In this document: positions 22,363 to 34,389 of the stretch, in pieces | Layout: each line of letters opens with the position of its first letter | Position numbering within the stretch: position 1 is the stretch's first letter | NCBI RefSeq assembly: GCF_963676685.1 | Contig: NC_092346.1 | Location: 29,339,133 to 29,403,132 of the forward strand | DNA from: Mytilus edulis | Lineage: Eukaryota; Mollusca; Bivalvia; Mytilida; Mytilidae | Length of the DNA stretch: 64,000 bases | Direction of reading: 5' to 3' | Program-made: the position numbers and the translations under genes | The notes under the pieces: model-generated | What the model was told of the DNA's origin: nothing | The model's database searches: none | What the model saw: the letters and a program-made list of their open reading frames with translations, nothing else

Positions 22363-24550
22363 GTACCCGTTCCAGCGCTCGGTAAATAACCTGTTACCTA
22401 TTCGTTACTTATTCGCTTTTAATGCGCGGGGTATACGGTGCACCTTTAAATAAATCGTGTTTTAATTGTGTTCATGTCTGGTGGTAACAATGTGTTCTTA
22501 GAGATGAAATGACCCCATTAGAGCGCATGTACCCGTTTCAGCGCTCGGTAAATAACCTGTTACCTATTCGTTACTTATTCGCTTTTAATGCGCGGGGTAT
22601 ACGGTGCACCTTTAAATAAATCGTTTTTTAATTGTGTTCAGGTCTCTGGTGGTAAGAATGTGTTCTTAGAGATGAAATGACCCTATTAGCGCGCATGTAC
22701 CCGTTCCAGCGCTCGGTTAATACCCTGTTACCTATTCGTTACCTATTCGCTTATAATACATTTTTTTATACGTTGCACCTGTTAGAAAAGGATTTTCAAT
22801 TATGTCCAGGTCTCAGACGGTAACAATGTGTTCTTAGAGATGAAATGACCCCATTTGAGCGCATGTACCCGTTCCAGCGCTCGGTAAATAACCTGTTACC
22901 TATTCGTTACTTATTCGCTTTTAATGCGCGGGGTATACGGTGCACCTTGAAATAAATCGTTTTTTAATTGTGTTCAGGTCTCTGGTGGTAAGAATGTGTT
23001 CTTAGAGATGAAATGACCCTATTAGCGCGCATGTACCCGTTCCAGCGCTCGGTTAATACCCTGTTACCTATTCGTTACCTATTCGTTACCTATTCGCTTA
23101 TAATACATTTTTTTATACGTTTCACCTGTTAGAAAAGGATTTTCAATTATGTCCAGGTCTCAGACGGTAACAATGTGTTCTTAGAGATGAAATGACCCCA
23201 TTAGAGCGCATGTACCCGTTCCAGCGCTCGGTAAATAACCTGTTACCTATTCGTTACCTATTCGCTTTTAATGCGCGGGGTATACGGTGCACCTTGAAAT
23301 AAATCGTTTTTTAATTGTGTTCATGTCTCTGGTGGTAACAATGTGTTCTTAGAGATGAAATGACCCTATTAGCGCATATGTACCCGTTCCAGCGCTCGGT
23401 TAATACCCTGTTACCTATTCGTTACCTATTCGTTACTTATTCGCTTTAAATACGTCTGTTGTACGTTGCACCTTTTAGAAAAGGATTTTCACTTGTGTTC
23501 ATGTCTCTGGTGGTAACAATATGTAATTAGAGATGAAATGACCCTTTTAGCGTGCATGTACCCGTTCCAGCGCTCGGTTAATACTTTGTTACCTATTCGT
23601 TACCTATTCACTTATAATACGTTTGTTGTACGTTGCACCTTTTAGAAAAGGATTTTCAATTGTGTCCATGTCTCTGGTGGTAACAATGTGTTCTTAGAGA
23701 TGAAATGACCCTATTAGCGCGCATGTACCCGTTCCAGCGCTCGGTTAATACCCTGTTGCCTATTCGTTACCTATTCGTTACCTATTCGTTACCTATTTGT
23801 TACCTATTCACTTATAATACATTTGTTGTACGTTGCACCTTTTAGAAAAGGATTTTCACTTGTGTTCATGTCTCTGGTGGTAACAATGTGTAATTAGAGA
23901 TGAAATGACCCTATTAGCGTGCATGTACCCGTTCCAGAGCTCGGATAATACCCTGTTACTTATTCGTTCCTTATACGCTTTTAATGCGCGGGGTAAGTAT
24001 ACGTTTCACCTTGAAATAAATCGTTTTTTAATTGTGTTCATGTCTCTGGTGGTAACAATGTAATCTTAGAGACGAAATGACCCTATTAGAGCGCATGTAC
24101 CCGTTCCAGCGCTCGGTTAATACCCTGTTACCTATTCGTTACATATTCGTTACTTATTCGCTTTAAATCCGTTTGTTGTACGTTGCACCTTTTAGAAAAG
24201 AATTTTCACTTGTGTTCATATCTGTGGTGGTAACGATGTGTAATTAGAGATGAAATGACCCTATTAGCGTGCATGTACCCGTTCCAACGCTCGGTTATTA
24301 CCCTGTTACCTATTCGTTACCTATTCACTTATAATACGTTTGTTGTACGTTGCACCTTTTAGAAAAGGATTTTCAATTGTGTCCATGTCTCTGGTGGTAA
24401 CAATTTGTTCTTAGAGATGAAATGACCCTATTAGCGCGCATGTACCCGTTCCAGCGCTCGGTTAATACCCTGTTACCTATTCGTTACCTATTCGTTACCT
24501 ATTCACTTATAATACGTTTGTTGTGCGTTGCACCTTTTAGAAAAGGATTT
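22325..24550 (+). repeat. 168-bp satellite array, forward orientation
   Basis: About 13 tandem units. TGTTCTTAGAGATGAAATGA starts recur at 22493, 22661, 22829, 22997, 23176 and 23344, giving steps of 168 bp with one of 179. The 11-bp difference equals one extra CTATTCGTTAC motif. Each unit holds CCCGTTCCAGCGCTCGGT, the 11-mers, and CACCTTTTAGAAAAGGATTT or a diverged equivalent. At least two variant types alternate (TAATACGTTTGTTGTACG and TTTAATGCGCGGGGTATACG), suggesting higher-order structure. Confidence 0.9.
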
Positions 24551-27500
24551 CAACGTACAACAAACGTATTTAAAGCGAATAAGTAACGAATAGGTAACGA
24601 ATAGGTAACAGGGTACTGTAAACCAACTTATTTTCGCGAATACTTTATTTCGCGTTTTACCCTTTCTTGACCAATTCGCGGCTATTTAATTTCGCGATTT
24701 TCTGATTTACTTGATGAAGTTTAATAAGGAAAGATCCAAGTTTTACATATTCGCGACGATTTATTTTCGCGTTATTTTTCTACTCGCGAAAATCGCGAAA
24801 ATAAATCGCTCGCGAAATTAAGTTGGTTTACAGTATTAACCGAGCGCTGGAACGGGTACATGCACTCTAATAGGGTCATTTCGTCTCTAAGATTACATTG
24901 TTACCACCAAAGACATGAACACAATTAAAAAACGATTTATTTCAAGGTGCAACGTAATTATACTTACCCTGCGCATTAAAAGCGAATAAGGAACGAATAA
25001 GTAACAGGGTATTATCCGAGCGCTGGAACTGGTACATGCACGCTAATAGGGTCATTTCATCTCTAATTACACATTGTTACCACCAGAGACATGAACACAA
25101 GTAAAAATCTTTTTCTAAAAGGTGCAACGTACAACAAACGTATTATAAGTAAATAGGTAACGAATAGGTAAAAGGGTAATAACCGAGCGCTGGAACGGGT
25201 ACATAAGCGCTAACAGGGTCATTTCATCTCTAATTACACATTGTTACCACCAGAGACATGAATACAAGTAAAAATCTTTTTCTAAAAAGTGCAACGTACA
25301 ACAAACGTATATAAAGCGAATAAGTAACGAATAGGTAACGAATAGGTAACAGGGTATTAACCGAGCGCTGGAACGGGTACATGCGCGCTAATAGGGTCAT
25401 TTCATCTCTAAGAACACATTCTTACCACCAGAGACCTAACCACAATTAAAAAACGATTTATTTCAAGGTGCACCGTATACCCCGCGCATTAAAAGCGAAT
25501 AAGTAACGAATAGGTAACAGGTTATTTACTGAGCGCTGGAACGGGTACATGCGCTCTAATGGGGTCATTCATCTCTAAGAACACATTGTTACCACCAGAC
25601 ATGAACACAATTAAAACACGATTTATTTCAAGTTGCAGCGTATACCCTGCGCATTAAAAGCGAATAGGTAACGAATAGGTAACAGGTTATTTACCGAGCG
25701 CTGGAACGGGTACATGCGCTCAAATGGGGTCATTTCATCTCTAAGAACATATTGTTACCACCAGACATGAACACAATTAAAACACGATTTATTTCAAATT
25801 GCAGCGTATACCCAGCGTATTAAAAGCGAATAGGTAACGAATAGGTAACAGGTTATTTACCGAGCGCTGGAACGGGTACATGCGCTCTAACGGGGTCATT
25901 TCATCTCTAAGAACACATTGTTACCGTCTGAGACCTGGACATAATTGAAAATCCTTTTCTAACAGGTGCAACGTATCAAAAAATGTATTATAAGCGAATA
26001 GGTAACGAATAGGTAACGAATAGGTAACGAATAGGTAACAGGGTATTAACCGAGCGCTGGAACGGGTACATGCGCGCTAATAGGGTCATTTCATCTCTAA
26101 GAACACATTCTTACCACCAGAGACCTGAACACAATTAAAAAACGATTTATTTAAAGGTGCACCGTATACCCCGCGCATTAAAAGCGAATAGGTAACGAAT
26201 AGGTAACAGGTTATTTACCGAGCGCTGGAACGGGTACATGCGCTCAAATGGGGTCATTTCATCTCTAAGAACACATTGTTACCACCAGACATGAACACAA
26301 TTAAAACACGATTTATTTCAAGTTGCAGCGTATACCCAGCGTATTAAAAGCGAATAGGTAACGAATAGGTAACAGGTTATTTACCGAGCGCTGGAACGGG
26401 TACATGCGCTCTAACGGGGTCATTTCATCTCTAAGAACACATTGTTACCGTCTGAGACCTGGACATAATTGAAAATCCTTTTCTAACAGGTGCAACGTAT
26501 AAAAAAATGTATTATAAGCGAATAGGTAACGAATAGGTAACGAATAGGTAACAGGGTATTAACCGAGCGCTGGAACGGGTACATGCGCGCTAATAGGGTA
26601 ATTTCATCTCTAAGAACACATTCTTACCACCAGAGATCCAACACAATTAAAAAACGATTTATTTAAAGGTGCACTGTATACCCCGCGCATTAAAAGCGAA
26701 TAGGTAACGAATAGGTAACAGGTTATTTACCGAGTGCTGGAACGGTTACATGCGCTCAAATGGGGTCATTTCATCTCTAAGAACACATTGTTACCACCAG
26801 ACATGAACACAATTGAAACACGATTTATTTCAAGTTGCAGCGTATACCCCGCGCATTAAAAGCGAATAGGTAACGAATAGGTAACAAGATTATTTACCGA
26901 GCACTGGAACGGGTACATGAGCGCTAATAGGGTAATTTCATCTCTAAGAACACATTGTTACCACCTGAGACATGGACATAATTGACAATCCTTTTCTAAC
27001 AGGTGAAACGTATAAAAAATGTATTATAAGCGAATAGGTAACGAATAGGTAACGAATAGGTAACAGGGTATTAACCGAGCGCTGGAACGGGTACATGCGC
27101 GCTAAAAGGGTAATTTCATCTCTAAGAACACATTCTTACCACCAGAGACCTGAACACAATTAAAACACGATTTATTTCAAGGTGCACCGTATACCCCGCG
27201 CATTAAAAGCGAATAGGTAACGAATAGGTAACAGGTTATTTACCGAGCGCTGGAACGGGTACATGCGCTCTAATGGGGTCATTTCATCTCTAAGAACACA
27301 TAGTTACCGTCTGAGACCTGGACATAATTGAAAATCCTTTTCAAACAGGTGCAACGTATAAAAAAATGTATTATAAGCGAATAGGTAACGAATAGGTAAC
27401 GAATAGGTAACAGGGTATTAACCGAGCGCTGGAACGGGTACATGCGCGCTAATAGGGTAATTTCATCTCTAAGACACATTCTTACCACCAGAGACCTGAA

Positions 27501-28990
27501 CACAATTAAAAAACGATTTATTTAAAGGTGCACCGTATACCCCGCGCATTAAAAGCGAATAAGTAACGAATAGATAACAGGTTATTTACCGAGCGCTGGA
27601 ACGGGTACATGCGCTCAAATGGGGTCATTTCATCTCTAAGAACACATTGTTACCACCAGACATGAACACAATTAAAACACGATTTATTTCAAGTTGCAGC
27701 GTATACCCCGCGCATTAAAAGCGAATAGGTAACGAATAGGTAACAAGATTATTTACCGAGCACTGGAACGGGTACATGAGCGCTAATAGGGTAATTTCAT
27801 CTCTAAGAACACATTGTTACCACCTGAGACATGGACATAATTGACAATCCTTTTCTAACAGGTGAAACGTATAAAAAAATGTATTATAAGCGAATAGGTA
27901 ACGAATAGGTAACGAATAGGTAACAGGGTATTAACCGAGCGCTGGAACGGGTACATGCGCGCTAATAGGGTAATTTCATCTCTAAGAACACATTCTTACC
28001 ACCAGAGACCTGAACACAATTAAAAAACGATTTATTTAAAGGTGCACCGTATACCCCGCGCATTAAAAGCGAATAAGTAACGAATAGATAACAGGTTATT
28101 TACCGAGCGCTGGAACGGGTACATGAGCGCTAATAGGGTAATTTCATCTCTAAGAACACATTGTTACCACCTGAGACATGGACATAATTGAATATCCTTT
28201 TCTAACAGGTGCAACGTATAAAAAAATGTATTATAAGCGAATAGGTAACGAATAGGTAACGAATAGGTAACAGGGTATTAACCGAGCGCTGGAACGGGTA
28301 CATGCGCGCTAATATGGTAATTTCATCTCTAAGAACACATTCTTACCACCAGAGACCTGAACACAATTAAAAAACGATTTATTTAAAGGTGCACCGTATA
28401 CCCCGCGCATTAAAAGCGAATAAGTAACGAATAGGTAACAGGTTATTTACCGAGCGCTGAAACGGGTACATGCGCTCTAATGGGGTCATTTCATCTCTAA
28501 GAACACATTGTTACCACCAGACATGAACACAATTAAAACACGATTTATTTAAAGGTGCAGCGTATACCCCGCGCATTAAAAGCGAATAAGTAACGAATAG
28601 GTAACAGGTTATTTACCGAGCGCTGGAACGGGTACATGCGCTCTAATGGGGTCATTTCATCTCTAAGAACACATTGTTACCACCAGAGATATGAATTTAA
28701 TTGAAAATCCTTTTCTAAAAGGTGCAACGTACAACAAACGTACTATAAGTGAATAGGTAACGAATAGGTAACGAATAGGTAACAGGGTATTAACCGATCG
28801 CTGGAACGAGTACATATGCGCTTATAGGGGTATTTCATCTATTAGAACACATTATTACCACCAGAGATATGAACACAATTGGAAATCCTTTTCTAAAAGG
28901 TGCAACGTACAACAAACTTTTTAAAAGCGAATTAGTAACGAATATTTAACAGGGTATTATCCGACCGCTGGAACGGATACAAATGCACTT
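24551..28990 (-). repeat. 168-bp satellite array, reverse orientation
   Basis: The same units in reverse complement, about 25 copies. Reading outward from 24551, the first units match, variant for variant, the forward units at 24187 going leftward (the AAATCCGTTTGTTG type, then the GGTAAGTATACG type). This shows that the two arrays are an inverted duplication, with about 363 bp of forward satellite (24188-24550) as the loop. The reverse array is about twice as long as what remains in the left arm. The small frame 27279-27503 is a repeat artefact. Confidence 0.9.
24616..24833. mobile_element. TA-flanked MITE near the palindrome centre
   Basis: Terminal inverted repeats CTGTAAACCAACTTA with TCGCGA-rich subterminal sequence, 218 bp, flanked by TA (24614-24615 and 24834-24835). 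Removing it and one TA restores the satellite. A TA duplication is typical of Tc1/mariner-derived MITEs. The interior is rich in TTCGCG/CGCGAA. Confidence 0.85.
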
Positions 28991-29140
28991 ATAGAGTTAT
29001 ATCACCTCTAAGAGCCCAAATCTTCCACCAGAGACAACAAAACAATTGAAAATCATGTTTTAAAAGGTGCAACGTAAGATACACGTATTATAAGCGAGTG
29101 ATGGAACGAATTAAACAAGGTAATAGCATGCTCCGAAACG

Positions 29141-29455
29141 ATGTACACCCTGCTTACATGTTTAACTCTACCACATTATGTAAGTATGTGCCTGTCCCTA
29201 GACAAGAGGCTGAAATTAAGTAGTTATCGTTTGTTTTTGTGTTACATATTTCCGTTTATTTTTTTGTATATGAAATACGGCCGTCAGTTTTGTTGTTTGA
29301 ATTGTATGAGGTTGTCATGTCTGGGCCTTTTATAGGTGACTACACGGTTTGGGCTATGCTCATTGTTGAAGGCCGTACAGTGAACTATAGTTGATAATTT
29401 CTGTGTCATTTTGGTCTAATGTGGAGTGTTGTCTCATTGGCAATCATACCACATC
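29141..29455 (+). repeat. Dispersed repeat R1, copy in right arm
   Basis: Inverted duplicate of 9628-9945 with only scattered differences (for example a frame of equal length with four changed residues). See the left-arm entry. Confidence 0.75.
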
Positions 29456-29654
29456 TTCGTTTTTTAGCAAGCGCTAACACGGTGATTTCATCCCGTCGAA
29501 CCAAGATCCATCTTCAAACATACGGACATAAAGCAGTTAAAAGGTAGAACGTATAAAAAAACAAGTAAGAAACAAATGCGTATCGAACAAGTAAAAGGAT
29601 CGGTTGAGCACAAACACATATAAATAAGTCATAAAAAGATCATTTTACCTCAAC

Positions 29655-30165
29655 CATTTTTGCAAAGTTTCATTAAGTTTGAACATTTTCAATTTTTGAT
29701 ATTTTTGCTGTTTCCATGGTTACGGCGGCCATTTTGAAAATTCTAACTTCAAAATCCAACTCTGCCTATGCCAGTTACCATTCCTGTAAAGTTTCATCCA
29801 GTTTGCGGAAAATTCTTATTTTTGAAATTTTTGACCTTTTTGCATTGTTTCCATGGTAACAAGACCTACTTTGGAAATTCCAACTCCAATGTTGCTCATC
29901 ATTACTGTGAAGTTTCATGAAGTTTTGAGCATTTTTAGAATTTTGAAAATTTTGGTGTAGTTTCCATGGCAACATGATAGTAGTTCCAATGATCGCCAAA
30001 ATCATCCAACACCTGTATATAGTGGGCACCTACATTGTTTTAAAATATGATGATTCTGAGTTGAAGCATATCCAAACAGTTCACCAAAAACCAAAAACTC
30101 ATTTTTTTCACAATTGTGCCGTTTCCATGGTAACGGCAGCCATATTAAACTATTCCATGCCATAA
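29655..30165. repeat. Right-arm unique region with X-box-like motifs
   Basis: Inverted copy of 8149-8652 with four motifs at 29710-29723, 29847-29860, 29960-29973 and 30121-30134. Relative to the left arm it lacks the equivalent of 8653-8805 (153 bp). Confidence 0.7.
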
Positions 30166-30189
30166 TTAAAAAGGGGGAAGGATATTAAA

Positions 30190-30397
30190 AATCACATAAG
30201 TAACGAATAGGTAACGAATAGGGAATAGGGAATAGGTAACGAATAGGGAATAGGGAATAGGTAACGAATAGGCAACGAATAGGGAATAGGGAATAGGTAA
30301 CGAATAGGTAACGAATAGGGAATAGGGAATAGGTAACGAATAGGCAACGAATAGGGAATAGGGAATAGGTAACGAATAGGGAATAGGGAATAGGTAA
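30190..30397 (-). repeat. Right terminal array of 11-bp and 8-bp units
   Basis: Reverse complement of the array at 7937-8112, with a slightly different number of GAATAGGG units. It lies directly inside the right terminus CCAACTTGACGCCCAT. Confidence 0.85.
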
Positions 30398-30413
30398 CCA
30401 ACTTGACGCCCAT

Positions 30414-30422
30414 GAAGATATA
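30414..30422. repeat. 9-bp target site duplication, right copy
   Basis: GAAGATATA, identical to 7910-7918. Confidence 0.8.
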
Positions 30423-30890
30423 TCAAATAATTTTGTCGTTCAAAGTATTTTCAAAATTATAATAGAACAATAACATAATGGCATTATAATACAATAAGTA
30501 CATAATGGCAGGATGTTTAAAAATACAGAGCAACGTCATGTGTACCAAAGAAACACAAAAAGTCACACGTATAAAATACACCAGCTAAAATGAAAGATAA
30601 TTCAAACAACACATTGACGGAATGTATAAGTACCGGCCACGTCAAATGCATATCACCGAAAACAGACCAAACTGTAAAAGTAATATTAATAATAGAAATA
30701 GAGGCTCTAAAGAGTCTGTGTCGCTCACCTGTATTTACTGATGCTTTAGATATTATTAGATACTATAATAATATCTAAGATAATAGCGAATATCTAAGAT
30801 AATAGCAAACAATGCAATATTTCCGTAAAATTACTAACTCAGGGGTAGCAAACCATACAACTGATCACAACTGGTTGTTGGATTTGTCTG
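30423..30890. other. No gene seen
   Basis: AT-rich flank of the foldback element; the open frame 30590-30778 shows no recognisable motif. Confidence 0.4.
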
Positions 30891-31925
30891 AAAATTTCAG
30901 GGCAGATATGTCTTAATCTGATGAACAGTTTTGCCACCAGTCAGATTTGCTCTAAATACTTCAGTTTCAGAGATATAAACCAAAAACTGCATTTTACCCT
31001 ATGTACTATTTTTAGCCATGTCTGCCATCTTGGTTAGTTGGCAGGGTCAGCTGACACACACTAGATTGTCTTATGATGATTGTGGACAAGTTTGGTTACA
31101 TTCGTCTTTGTAGTTTCAGAGGAGAAGATATTTGTAAAAGATTACAAAAATTTAAGAAAAATTGGTAAAATTGACTATAAAGGTCAATAACTCCTTAAGG
31201 GGTCAACTGAACAGTTTGGTCATGATGACTCATTTGTGGATCTTACTTTGCTGAACATTATTGCTGTTTACAGTTTATCTTTATCTATAATAATATTCAA
31301 GATTATAACCGAAAACACCAAAATTTCCTTAAATTCAGGGGCAGCAACCCAACAACAGATTATTTTTTTTTAGGAAAATTGGTATAATTGACTATAAAGG
31401 GCAATAACTCCTTAAGGGGTCAACTGACCATTTTGGTCATAAATGACTTATTTGTAGATCTTACTTTGCTGAACAGTATTGCTGTTTACTGTTTATCGCT
31501 TTCTATAATAATACTCAAGATAATAAAAAAAAACGGCAAAATTTCCTTAAAATAATTACCAATTTAGAGGTAGCAACCTAACAAACGATTGTCCGATTCA
31601 TCTGAAAATTTCAAGGCAGATATATATTGACTTGATTAACAATTTTACCCGATGTTAGATTTGCTCTAAATGCTTTGGTTTCAGATTTATAAGCCAAAAT
31701 CTACATTTCACCCCCTATGTTCCATTTTTAGCCATGGCGGTCATCTTGGTTGGCTGGCCGGGTCACCGACACATTTTCAAACTAGATACCCCAATAATGA
31801 TTGTGGCCAAGTTTGGTTAAATTTGGCCCAGTAGTTTCAGAGGAGAAGATTTTTGTAGAAGTTAACAGACGACGCCGGATGACGAAGACGACGACGGACG
31901 ACGGACGACGGACGCCAAGGTGAGC
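30890..31925 (+). repeat. Dispersed repeat with internal duplication and GACGACGGACG tail
   Basis: Block A (30892-31140; AAATTTCAGGGCAGATAT to GTTTCAGAGGAGAAGAT) recurs at 31605-31860. Block B (31165-31345; AACTCCTTAAGGGGTCAACT) recurs at 31386-31590. The end is a GACGACGGACGACGG microsatellite (31868-31915). I associate this element and tail with mussel genomes. Confidence 0.6.
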
Positions 31926-31999
31926 TAACAAATACAAATAAAAGTTAGTACGCAGAATCTGTACACCAAGACCACCATGTATTATTTGTGTAACCAAAT

Positions 32000-33165
32000 G
32001 AATACTACTCTCCTAATAACCTTCTTTTATACATTGTATACAAATCTGAGGACATTCTTCAATTGGTTCTCTGCCATCCCTATTTGTGAACCTGTATTAT
32101 AGTTGGGTCTACAAATTGAATAAATATAAAACTTATATGTAAATGATTTATAAACTACTCAACGAATTACAACTACATGTTTTTAATATAATATAAGAAT
32201 TCTTATTGTCTTTGATGACTTTTAGTTAACTAATATTTAAACAATATATATATATAGATTTATTCGACTTTGGGCCTTTCCGAAAATACAGAAAAGCGCT
32301 TCGGACGCATTGTTTTAATTTTTCTCATAAGGTAAGGATTCCATCATTTCGAAAGACAGTCAACTGCCACAAGTTTTTTAAGTTATATTTGCCCCCTAAT
32401 TTTACGCAACATCAAAGAAACCATTTAGTCTTGATCACAGCGCCACAACCTTTTGTAGTGACATTGAAAACAAAACAAACGAAAAGATTGGTTTAATTAG
32501 AAATGTCCTGGGATAGCTGCTGCATTAAAATATAAAAACGTACTTCAAACAAAACACTTCTGTTGTTCAAGTCAACACTATTACACTGTGATAAAATTAC
32601 AAAAAGCTTAAATACCAAAAAAGTATTGAGTATATATAGAAATTATTGTAAAAGCAAAATGTAATAAAACTTTATAAAGTTCTGCTGTTGATGATACAAA
32701 TCCAACCTATAACCCCAAAAACAAAACAAACAAAAAACAAACACACAAACAAACAAACAAACAAACAAACATGTAAAAAAGAACAAAACAAAACAGAATA
32801 AAATAAATAGCATCATGAAATTTTCCCACCTCCCAGTTGACATGTCAAATATTTTTGATTAAACAAAATGGGGAAAACGATTGATGAAGTTTTTAAATAA
32901 AGATGGGTTTAAACCGTAAATTTGCTTATTTTATTTTTACTTCCAAAGAGGCATAACTCAAGAACCAAATTTAAATTATTTCAAATTCGGCTGTCTAATT
33001 TTATAGTGGATTGTAAAATTTAATTATGTAATGGCACACTAAACTTTTGGATTTTGTATCTCCCCGTTACGCCAGCTAATGTAAGGATGACGCGCTGCAA
33101 ACTTAGCTTTTGAAAATCAACATCTAACGTGTACCCATAAAAAAAATCTTAATCTGGCGTATTAA
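32000..33165. other. No gene seen; AAAC microsatellite
   Basis: AT-rich. An (AAAC)n tract spans about 32715-32770. The antisense frame 32643-32843 is the translation of that tract. Confidence 0.5.
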
Positions 33166-33169
33166 ATTA

Positions 33170-33560
33170 TAAGCCTGATACCTTTGATAACTGATAACTA
33201 TTTACACCGCTAGGTCGATGCCCCTGCTGGTGGACGTTTCGTCCCCGAGGGTATCACCAGCCCAGTAGTCAGCACTTCGGTGTTGACATGAATATCAATT
33301 ATATTGTCATTTTTATAACTTTCCTGCTTACAAAACTTTGAATTGTTCGAAAAACTAAGGATTTTCTTATCCCAGGAGTAGATTACCTTTGCCGTATTTG
33401 GCACAACTTTTAGAAATTTTAGGTTCTCAATGCTCTTCAACTTTGTACTTGTTTGGCTTTTTTACTGTTTTGATCTGAGCGTCACTGATGAGTCTTGTGT
33501 AGACGACCGTCTAGCGTATTGAATTATAATCCTGGTACCTTTGATAACTATTTAGGATCA
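33170..33560 (-). repeat. Dispersed repeat R2, inverted copy
   Basis: On the minus strand it carries the diverged AGACTCATCAGTGACGCT core and the AGTTGAAGAGCATTGAGAAC motif, shared with 48270-48415 and 54024-54180. It contains an extra segment of about 230 bp between related end sequences (CTGATACCTTTGATAAC and CTGGTACCTTTGATAAC). Confidence 0.55.
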
Positions 33561-34389
33561 TTACATCATGCATTTTCGCATTTTTCTTCTTCTTCATTTC
33601 GATGCATATTTTTTAATTAATCTAATTGAATATTTCACTATCAAAGTTAGAACAGCTAAAGTAGAGAAGATATTCAAGCAGTTTTAAATTGTATTGACCA
33701 AATTGGGTGAGCAACCATAACATACATAATTGGTAAACGGTAACTGGCAGTAATTGGGGTGTGTTGAATGTCGTAGTCGCTATGCAGGAAAACATAGATT
33801 TGAAATAAGAGCTGAAAGTAAAACTAACTTTTTGCTGCTTAATAGATCTGAAATTCCCAAAAGATTTGTTCTCTTTAAAAATAAAAAAAATGATATAGAT
33901 ATTAGAATCTACACCCTTTTTACAAGGATAATATTAAAGAGTTGGTGTAAAAGACTTGTCGACTTGAATCCCACTGATATATCCGAGATGGGTAACATTT
34001 CTTCCTGTGAACTGTATTAAACCTTGTGAATTACTGCTAAACTCCAGCACAATGTGTCGATCTTACAAAGCATAGTTCATATTTATATCTCCTTGAAGTG
34101 ATCTCATCCTGTCTCCCATGTTATATGTACCGCTAGATGTAAAACTTATTGGTCCATCAATCGTATGATGAAACACAGTTGTCATCATTAGAAGCAGGAG
34201 TTTATATAAAAACAATCATCCTAATGGAATTAAAAATCACGTATCGTCTCATGATATGGTGAAATCTTCAAGTTGTCCCATTAACAACACTATTCATGAT
34301 AAATGCCCAAAATGGCGCAAGCCAGGGCCGACGTGCAAGACCCTCGTGGGTAGTCAAGGTTGCTAAAAACCACACTCGTCGTCGTTTAA
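33561..34389. other. No assigned gene; upstream of the kinase relic
   Basis: One plus-strand frame (33754-34020, 88 codons, starting MGCVECRSRYAGKHRFEIRA) is more complex than typical noise but matches nothing I recognise. It could be a remnant of the same decayed gene as the kinase fragment 370 bp downstream. Confidence 0.25.

Larger units (their letters stand above)
7919..30413. mobile_element. Giant foldback (long-inverted-repeat) transposon, nested
   Basis: Both termini read ATGGGCGTCAAGTTGGTTAC in opposite orientation and are flanked by an exact 9-bp duplication. The arms match for kilobases: tip repeats 7937-8112 with 30190-30397, unique sequence 8149-8652 with 29655-30165, 8806-8926 with 29538-29654, 9546-9990 with 29090-29541, and then satellite. 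The total is 22,495 bp, but 11.9 kb is a later LINE-plus-transposon insertion and two MITEs add about 0.8 kb, so the original element was roughly 9.7 kb. No transposase frame belongs to the element itself. A 9-bp duplication with very long inverted repeats fits Mutator-like (MULE) or foldback elements; the superfamily is inference. Confidence 0.85.

Noticed and set aside
22325-28990. CRISPR-like array (regular repeats)
   Set aside because: Repeats are 168 bp and directly abutting with no unique spacers, in a eukaryotic context, and inverted in the middle. It is a satellite.
32643-32843. Phe/Cys-rich membrane-like peptide
   Set aside because: Translation of an (AAAC)n microsatellite on the opposite strand.
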